From Sipunculus nudus (taxonomy: Eukaryota; Annelida; Sipuncula; Golfingiida; Sipunculidae): a DNA stretch of 64,000 nucleotides. The number at the start of each line of letters is the position of its first letter. The first letter of the stretch is position 1. The DNA lies in contig CM049309.1 of assembly GCA_026874595.1 (NCBI GenBank), forward strand, positions 41,431,079 to 41,495,078, in the 5' to 3' direction. Below are positions 57,090 through 64,000 of this stretch, in pieces. The notes beneath the pieces were generated by a model. It made no database searches. It saw nothing but the letters and a program-made list of their open reading frames with translations, and had not been told where the DNA came from. A program made the translations under genes and the position numbers.

Positions 57090-58453
57090 TAGATAGTACG
57101 GCTGTAATCTGTTGAAGAGTGTGGGGTGGTGTTATAGGCAAATATGAGCTCATGTAAGTACTCGGGCCACTTTCTCTTCTTCTCTGTCTCTAGAGTCCTA
57201 AGCAAGCTATGTAGAGTCCGGTTAAAACGCTCGCACTGGCCGTTGGCTTATGGCCGATAAGCCGTTGTTCTGGACTTCCGAACGCCATATGTTCTACATA
57301 ATTCTTGTACCACCCGACTCTCGAAATTGCGCCCTTGATCGCTGTGTAGACGTTTCGGAGCACCAAATCTAGTGAACCGCGCGACCGTTGTAGCTTTCTG
57401 ATCCCTGGTCGGCACGACCATGGTCCATTTGGTAAAAACGTCCGTTATTACTAATACATTCTCTCGACCATCGGTTGCTGGCTCAAGCACGGTGAAATCT
57501 ACAGCTACAACTTCCAACGGTTGTGTTGCAGTTATGGTCCCCAACGGGGTCTTCACCTTCCTAGGTTTGGCAAGAGAACATCTGTCACATTTTGATATCC
57601 AATCTGAGATGTACTGCTTCATCCTCGGCCAATAACATCGAGCCCGCACTAGTTGTCCAGTTTGCTCCAGGCCCTGATGACCATTCTCGTTATGGAGTGC
57701 ACGAAGGACCTCCTCCCTCAATTCCAAGGGCAACACCACCTGTCGTAAAAGACCTTGTCTCGGGTCTCTGACCAGACGCTGCAAGACACCATCATGTTCT
57801 TGCAACCTGTCCCATTGGCGATATAAAAGTTGCGCCTCCCGTGACATACGACGTCTCTCTGCTATAGTCGGTAACGAGCCTTTCTTCCAGTCTCGCTGAA
57901 CAGTCGCAATCACTGGGTCTTTGCTCTGTAAATCTGCAACAGCCTGTTTGGACAAACGTGGAAGCATGGTGGCCTTTACTGAGTTGATCTCAACAGGTTG
58001 TGTTCCACAGTCACTTATCTCACACAGCAACTCACCATCGAGAGGTGTTGTTTTGGTTGCTTGAGCACATACTTCAGACACGTCAATCCGACCAAAGGCC
58101 TGTTGTGGGACCCGTTCCTCCACAAGTGGAGCAGCACAACCTTCCGGGGCTTCGTCATCAGAACTGTTTCCACTCCTGTCGCTATCCCATCTATGGTCTC
58201 TCAATCTAGACAGAGCATCCACATTGGTGTGGTGACGCCCAGCGCGGTAGATTATATCAAAACTGAAGTTTGCAAGAGAGTTCGCCCAACGCTGCTCTAA
58301 CGCGGTCAGCTTGGCCTGCTTAAGAAAGTAGGTAAGGGGATTGTTATCCATTACGACAGTAAAAGTACTCTCTTGCAAGTACTCTCTGAATTTATCAGTA
58401 TCGGCCCACTTGAGGGCAAGTAATTCAAGCTTCTTAAAGCTGTAGTTCTTCAT
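57090..58453 (-). pseudogene. Gypsy RNase H end and integrase core
   Basis: Residues 1-80 finish RNase H (KLELLALKWA; VVMDNNPLTY near 33-42). Integrase follows: zinc-binding H254, H259, C289 and C292, and catalytic aspartates in VVAVDFT (D319) and HSDQGRNFES (D372). The region before FGAPKRLH seems a few residues short. The long frame ends at a TAA near 57248; the third catalytic residue, in ANGQCERF, lies just past it in the same frame. A TAA at 58454-58459 also separates this part from the RT frame. Confidence 0.9.
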
Positions 58454-58459
58454 GTTGCG

Positions 58460-60187
58460 TTAAGAACGACGGAGCCCACGGCTCGCGTAAGCAATGACCT
58501 TGCGTCTCCCGCCCTGTATCTGACTGAGGACGGCACCCAATCCGTGACAAGACACATCCGTCTCTAACACAAAAGGCAAAGTAAAATCCGCAAACCCAAG
58601 AACCGGGCTCGACGTCAGAGCAATCTTGACATTTTCAAAAGCTCTCTCATGTTCCTCACTCCACCGACCTCCTATCACTACTTCACGGCGCTGTGACTTC
58701 TGCTGTTTCAACAGCTCGCTCACTAGAGTGTGAAGTGGTGCTACCAGAGAAGCAAACTGGGGAACAAATCTGCGGTAGTAGGAGCAGAATCCCAAAAAGG
58801 ACCTGAGTTCCTTCAATGTCTTTGGCTGTGGCCAGTCTTTCACACATGCAACTTTCTCATCATCCGGCCTGATCCCTCCAGCCGACACTATGTGCCCAAG
58901 ATACCTGACTTTGGTCTGTAAGAAACTACATTTGTTATACGACAATTTGAGTCCATGCAGCCTCAGCTTCTTGAACACCTTCTCTAGCCGTACGAGGTGT
59001 TCTTCTATGGTTGAGGAATAGACAATGATATCATCCAAGTATACTAGGATCGTATCGAAGAAGTCCTCCCGAAATAACCTTTTCCATGTTGCCGGACTAT
59101 TGACTAACCCGAATGGCATACGTTTGAACTCATACAGTCCTGCTGGTGTCACGAATGCAGTCTTGTGACGATCCTCTTCCGCCATTTCCACTTGTACATA
59201 AGCCGTTGCCAGGTCCAGTGTCCTGAAATACTTAGAGTTGCCTAAATCCTCAAGAGACTCATTAATCCAGGGCAAGGGGAACGAGTCCCGCCTTGTCTGT
59301 CCATTCAGTCGACGGTAGTCAATACATAACCGTATTCCGCTTGACTTCTTCCGTACAACCACCATAGGTGATGCATAAGGGGAGGTGTTCTCACAAATAA
59401 TGCCCTTCCTCAAAAGATCTTCAAGGTGTGTTTTAACTTCCTTCCACAACTGTGGAGATAGTCGACGATAAGGCTGCTCCACTGGTGTAGAGTCCGTGGT
59501 GACAATTCGATGTTGCACCAAAGGTGTACAACTGAGTGGTTCCCCTTCTTTGTAAAACACACCCTGGTACTCAGTGAACAGTTTGACAAGGTCCTCCCTG
59601 TAGGTATTTCCTCCATACAACTCTAGGTTCATACTCAGCTCCACTACTTCCTGATTACTCCTGTTATCCTCCGTCATTTTCTCGATAGAGATACCTTGGT
59701 CACATATTTCTATATGCAGTTTCCCACCCTGAACAGATTTTACTGCACCAGCTTTTCCGATAAGGGTCCTTGGTTTAAGCCTAATCACCCTGTCACTGTG
59801 ATTCACCAAATGTATACACCCTTGGGATTCCTTTACAAGCGTAGGAACAACCTGCAGCTCGCTGGGCAAGTGTGATCTCATCTGTAGAGGTTCTACTAGT
59901 GATACGCCGTCTCCCTTTACACCGGAAACCAATATGGAGCTTGCACTCTGGGGTGGTATAAAGACTTCCCTCATCTCTGCAACCCTTACGAGGCTCATGT
60001 TCTCCTTGTGACTTGGGTCCTGGAAAATCTTAGCAAGATCCGGTAAGCTATTCAAAAACATTCGCACCAAGCAGTCCAGGTAGTTTCTGCCGCGCCTCAC
60101 GTGTGGCAGAGGAGTTCTTGACAACCAGTACTCCAGCATTGTGGATAACGGTGTCCTGTACCTGAACATCAAGTACTGCAAGACCAA
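58460..60187 (-). pseudogene. Gypsy reverse transcriptase and start of RNase H
   Basis: The 575-codon frame includes VVRKKSSGIRLCIDYRRLN, FRTLDLATAYVQVEM, the KRMPFGLVNSPATW box and the catalytic YLDDIIVYS (YLDD at 59030-59041, near residue 383). RNase H begins with PFVLETDVSCHGLGAVL before an in-frame stop. Only from about residue 45 does the frame belong to pol; the earlier residues are out of frame with protease. A shift at a T-run near 60060 separates it from protease. Confidence 0.93.
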
Positions 60188-60375
60188 TATACGGGACCTC
60201 TATATCATTAGCCGCCCGCAACGAAAGCCACTCCACTGGTTCGACAACGTCCCTATCCTGTGACCTAATCCAGTTATTGAAAAAGTTCTCACTGATGGTG
60301 GTCACCATAGACCCTGTGTCTATCAGACAAGTAACCTCGCCCCGGCAAACTTTGCCTTCACTGTTGGTCGACTGC
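60048..60375 (-). pseudogene. Gypsy aspartic protease
   Basis: CLIDTGSMVTTIS contains the catalytic D-T-G (60312-60320); the frame runs to LLGANVFE. Continuous upstream with the zinc-knuckle frame, as expected for gag-pol of this group. Confidence 0.88.
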
Positions 60376-60481
60376 CTATGATCTCCTCCTGTGAGGTCTT
60401 GTGCAAGACCTTTGCGCTCATACTCTCGGTCACCGCCGGCGGTTGGGTCCTCTGTTGACCCCCCTTTTCTTTCCGCTCAGA

Positions 60482-60523
60482 GCAATCACGACGGAAATGT
60501 TCATATTCGTTACATGCATAACA
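60482..60523 (-). other. Gypsy gag zinc knuckle, shifted frame
   Basis: CYACNEYEHFRRDC is a CX2CX4HX4C nucleic-acid-binding knuckle. It lies in another frame from the main gag frame; the switch is at a G6 run (60531-60536). This could be a decay indel or a frameshift site. Confidence 0.85.
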
Positions 60524-61386
60524 CCGAAACCCCCCTCTTGTCCTGGGATGGTTGATTCGTAATGTGACTAGTCGGTTTCTGCGCAGACGGTCTGGAAGAC
60601 TTAGCCAAGCCCTCTACGAGGGTGTTAATTAACTGACCCTGTTCTCTGATCTGGGCTTGCTGCCTCTCTTGAATCTGAAGTAGAGACCTAACTTGTTCCT
60701 GTAGAAAGTCCAACTCTTTGCTCCTCCCAGTGGCACCTAACTGTATCGGTCCCTCGACAATCGATTCCGTCGATGCCTCCATGACCCGTGACGCCACTCG
60801 CCGGGTGGAGCTTGGAAGTGCCTCATCTTCTCCTGCATACCTTAGCGCTTCCTCTCTGAGGTCTCGAAATGTAGTATCTGGGTGTTCTCTAATGAAGCGC
60901 TTCAGTTCACGACGCAGGTGACCATCCCTGACCTTCTCGGCAAAACGATCCCGCAGCATCCGATCCTCGTCATGTAGAGCCGCTGGATGCTTGCTCTTGA
61001 TCCTGGATAACAAGCCCATCAACCCTAGCATAAAACGCGTCTAGAAGTTGACCAATGGACAACCGCTCCCCGAAAACATCTTGCAGTAGCTAAAACACAG
61101 CTTCTGGGTCCCGCTTGGAATTAACATCTGCATACTTGACCACTGCTTTTGCTGCCCCGTCTAAGTGGGTTTCGACGAAGTCAACTGCCGTCCGGCCCTT
61201 TAAACCCTGGATACGGAGAGCTCGATCAGTCTCCGCTATCAACTCGCCAACATCTGGCGTAGTACCGTCAAAACTTCTGAGTTTCTGTTGCGTTTGTATG
61301 ACACGGGTGACGACGCCATCGTCCTGCTCGGCATTGCGCTTCTGTAAATCAGCGACCTCTTTCCTGAGATCCTCAACCTCAGACAT
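60510..61386 (-). pseudogene. Gypsy gag (capsid part)
   Basis: It starts MSEVEDLRKEVADLQKRN, a short coiled coil, at 61386. It is interrupted by a TAG near 61090 and a frame change near 61030, then continues LSRIKSKHPAALHDEDRML and a Q/E-rich coiled coil (LLQIQERQQAQIREQGQL). The layout fits Gypsy gag. Confidence 0.8.
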
Positions 61387-62595
61387 GGTTAAAACTAGCC
61401 AATATACTATGTGTGTCAATAACTTAACAAGCCCCTCTGAGGACTCTTTAAGACAATATCAATATCAGTTTGTTAAATGAGAATACAAAACTACTATAGT
61501 AATCTCCAAAAATTAAATCTTACACACTACTGATAGAAGACCAAGTAACAATGGTCAATATTCCCAGTATATTATGCTTTAACAGTTATACCCTTAAATC
61601 TCTAACACTGAATGAGATGCCCCAGTGTAGCCACTGTACCTCTGGCTCCACTCAATGCTGTGTACCAGTGTGTACCTGCATCAAACAAAATGTGCAGACT
61701 AGAGCGTTATCAGCATCCAACACACCATGCTACACTCAGCTGCAGCTCAGCATGCATCTGAGTTACAAAATAAAACATTACCCGACTGTTTCATAATAAG
61801 ATACCATAAAACACCATTAAACATTACACAGTTGTTCACAAAGCTGTTCCTCTATTATGCCTTATAGAAACCATCAATACACATCAGTGTATTATCATGT
61901 ATCTTCAATATATCTGCATATCTCAATATATCTGTTAATATAACCTGATATAGTAAACATATCACATCCAATGGAGAAAACATGTACTTCTGTCTGCGTT
62001 AAATGAACAGACAACAAAACTGCAACACAATATGCATCCCTGGTATCATACAGTATTACCCACTCTACAACAACTGAATTAATACCAGTATTTCTTTTTA
62101 CCACCTTACCCTACAAGCTCAGAGTGGAAGTGACATCATGATAACATAAAATATACATTTATACAACTGGCAGGAATCTCCAACATAAACCATATACATC
62201 ACAACAATTATATCAACAAATGTGTTCAGTGAGCCCAACCTGTATACCCTGGCTTAGTCAAAACTTACCTTGACTAGTATCAAATATTAATGCGTCATGA
62301 AAATAATTCTCACAAATTAAAAAACACATTAAAGTTCAGCTCAAATGTCTCTTTCGTGGTTTACTCAAGTCAAGCCACAAGTATACTACAGGATACAGTC
62401 ATTATCACCAAGCAATTACCCTTGCTGTTATCAACTGTCTCTAGGGCATCAAGCATTACATCACACTGCTGAATTCACCATCCGCTGTTGAGTTCTACCA
62501 TCAGAACAAAGGAATGACAGTCCTCGTCAGGCAGCTGAAGATATGACAGCTCATCAAAGTCCATACAGACCAATGAACACCATAGCAGAAGGCGT
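61387..62595. other. Non-coding Gypsy leader
   Basis: About 1.2 kb between the primer site and gag without a meaningful frame. Confidence 0.7.
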
Positions 62596-62610
62596 ATCCC
62601 ACTTCTGACA
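62596..62610 (-). promoter_or_regulatory. Gypsy primer-binding site, tRNA-Leu(CAA) type
   Basis: On the minus strand TGTCAGAAGTGGGAT is complementary to 15 bases near the 3' end of tRNA-Leu(CAA). The expected TGG complementary to CCA is replaced by GCT. Confidence 0.65.
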
Positions 62611-62613
62611 AGC

Positions 62614-63207
62614 TGTGACCGGAGCCGTGGGCATAATGGGTTGGTTTGGATAGCCTCTGTATGTTCATGGGGTGATCACACTGACCAAGCACTCACGAAC
62701 AGAAATAACCAGTCCAGGTTGCAGCGACTCTGTTTTATTCCACTGTCATCTCAGAGATTTAACATCTCTGCTTACAATCACATTTCCTCAACTGACGTAA
62801 CACTCAGCGTCAGAGATCATTCGGCTATCCGAAACCAACACTCTGATACCAGAAAACGTCAGGAAAACACCAGGGGAAACACCCAGGAAAACACCAAGGA
62901 AAACACCCACTAGACGTGTGGATGCTTTCAATCCCTATATAGCAACAGAATAGGTCCTCAGACAACTCAACCCTGAACCGGCAATGCTTTCCGTCTGACC
63001 TGAACCCGCCATGTGCTTCTCTACAAAACCTGCATCTCCGGTGAACTACTATCTCGGAAACACCCGAGTACTATTGTAACCTTCTGTACATATCAATAGT
63101 TCAACCTCGGAAACCACGAGTATTACCGTAACCTTCCGATCGTAGCCATACCGTAAACTATAAAAACAGTCACGCCAAAACACTTTATGCCCTATGGTCT
63201 GGCCACA
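62614..63207 (-). repeat. Gypsy 5' LTR
   Basis: 594 bp, same ends as the 3' LTR, with the GGAAAACACC short tandem repeat at about 62861-62910. It lacks the extra ~38- and ~8-bp segments of the 3' LTR. Confidence 0.93.
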
Positions 63208-63317
63208 TGTGTACACATACTCTTTTATGTACACATGATTATTTGTAACAACTTGAAAAATTGTTTCCGTATCAGGACCCTTTATGAAAATAAATAATAG
63301 ACACAACCCGCGTTTGT

Positions 63318-63319
<2 letters not shown>

Positions 63320-63363
<44 letters not shown>
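63320..63363. repeat. (CT)n microsatellite
   Basis: About 44 bp of pure CT. Confidence 0.95.
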
Positions 63364-63365
<2 letters not shown>

Positions 63366-63379
63366 TCCCAGGCTCAAAT

Positions 63380-64000
63380 TAAAAAAAAAAAAAACACACA
63401 CAGACAGGCACAAAGCGATCAACGAAATCCCGAGTCTTCAATGAAAACAGGAAGAACAAACAGACAGGCACAGAATGATGAATCAACAGCATAGGCTCAT
63501 AAAAAAGAAACAGGCAGACAGACACAAAGCGATAGATCAACATGCAAGTCTTCGATGAAAAACAAACAGACATGTACAGAGCGATCAATCAACAACATAT
63601 GCTCAAATAAAAACAAGCAAACAGGCACACAGCAATCAATCAACAACCCGGCCTCAAATGAAAAACAGATAGACAGGCAAAACGCGATCAATCAACAATG
63701 AATCCAATGAAAAACAGGTAGACAGGTAAAAAGAGATCAAACAACAACCCAGCCTCTAATGAAAAACAAGCAAACAGGCACAGAGCGATCAACCAACAAT
63801 CCAAGCTCAAATGAAAACAAGCAAACAGGCCCAGAGCGATCAACCAACAACCCAGGCTCCCAAAAAAAACAAGCAAACAGGCCGAGAGCGATCAACCAAC
63901 AACCTAGCTTCAAATGAAAAATAAGCAAACAGGCATAGAGCGATCAATCAACAACCCAGGCTCTAATGAAAAACAAGCAAACAGGCACAGAGCGATCAAC
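63380..64000. repeat. Minisatellite, 51-52-bp units, runs off the window
   Basis: The phrase GCAAACAGGCACAGAGCGATC repeats about every 51-52 bp (for example at 63771, 63822, 63874, 63926 and 63978), followed by AACAACCCAGGCTC and ATGAAAA. Left-hand units are more diverged. The minus-strand frames with WLIALGLFACF motifs are read out of this repeat; 52 is not a multiple of three, so a long coding repeat is unlikely. Confidence 0.93.

Larger units (their letters stand above)
55584..63207 (-). mobile_element. Nearly full-length Ty3/Gypsy LTR retrotransposon, defective
   Basis: It is bounded by two LTRs and reads on the minus strand: 5' LTR (62614-63207), primer site, about 1.2-kb non-coding leader, gag with zinc knuckle, aspartic protease, reverse transcriptase, RNase H, integrase, purine tract, 3' LTR (55584-56223). 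The RT-RH-integrase order is that of Ty3/Gypsy. No envelope frame follows integrase. Coding frames carry at least seven breaks (listed under the parts), so the element cannot make its proteins. The LTRs are mostly alike with a few indels, so the insertion is not very old. No exact 5-bp target duplication is evident (CTATG against TGTGT). Confidence 0.95.

Noticed and set aside
63379-63928. Hydrophobic repeat 'protein' with WLIALGLFACF motifs
   Set aside because: The DNA period of 51-52 bp drifts out of frame; this is a minisatellite.

Overview
The window looks like AT-rich nuclear DNA from a metazoan, most likely a mollusc and probably a bivalve. The evidence is the mix of CR1/L2-like LINEs, a Ty3/Gypsy element, tRNA-headed SINEs, hAT-like and MULE-like fold-backs, and a long array of the 'AGCTCAGCTGACT ... 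CGTCCGTCTGTCTG' repeat type that I associate with bivalve genomes. That taxonomic call is inference. There are no operons, CRISPR arrays, rRNA genes or convincing intact tRNA genes. Most open frames are chance frames in repeats.

Layout. 1-1.5 kb: degraded CR1-like LINE. 1.5-7.2 kb: no gene; small dispersed repeats. 7.24-8.13 kb: a miniature LTR retrotransposon (TRIM-like) with tRNA-like LTRs and a MITE nested in its 3' LTR, followed by a tRNA-like fold-back and a MITE fragment. 9.35-13.1 kb: array of ~338-bp units. 16.28-19.75 kb: LINE on the minus strand, ORF2 broken by one in-frame TGA. 23.7-28.1 kb and 30.0-35.2 kb: two copies of a segmental duplication with different later insertions (a 400-bp SINE in copy 1, a 582-bp MULE-like element in copy 2), separated by a ~332-bp tandem array. 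36.18-37.81 kb: non-autonomous hAT-like element with 8-bp target duplications. 43.46 kb: 89-bp mini fold-back. 45.79-47.06 kb: the one convincing host gene, 424 codons with four ~100-residue repeats of a family I do not recognise; a plausible upstream 5' UTR exon with an RFX X-box-like palindrome lies near 43.9 kb. 49.05-50.7 kb: a second, decayed LINE family. 51.85-52.28 kb: a second TRIM with tRNA-like LTRs and a tRNA-Pro-type primer site. 55.58-63.21 kb: nearly full-length minus-strand Ty3/Gypsy element with two LTRs and several coding lesions. 63.32-64.0 kb: CT microsatellite and a 51-52-bp minisatellite running off the window.

How it fits together. The window is a small host gene in a repeat-rich setting. 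The most distinctive signal is the pair of TRIM-like elements (7.24-8.13 and 51.85-52.28 kb). Both have LTR, PBS, short non-coding interior, purine tract and LTR, and both carry A-box/B-box tRNA-like sequence inside the LTR, so an RNA polymerase III promoter may have been captured in a long terminal repeat. The segmental duplication gives filled and empty sites that define the SINE and MULE-like insertions exactly.
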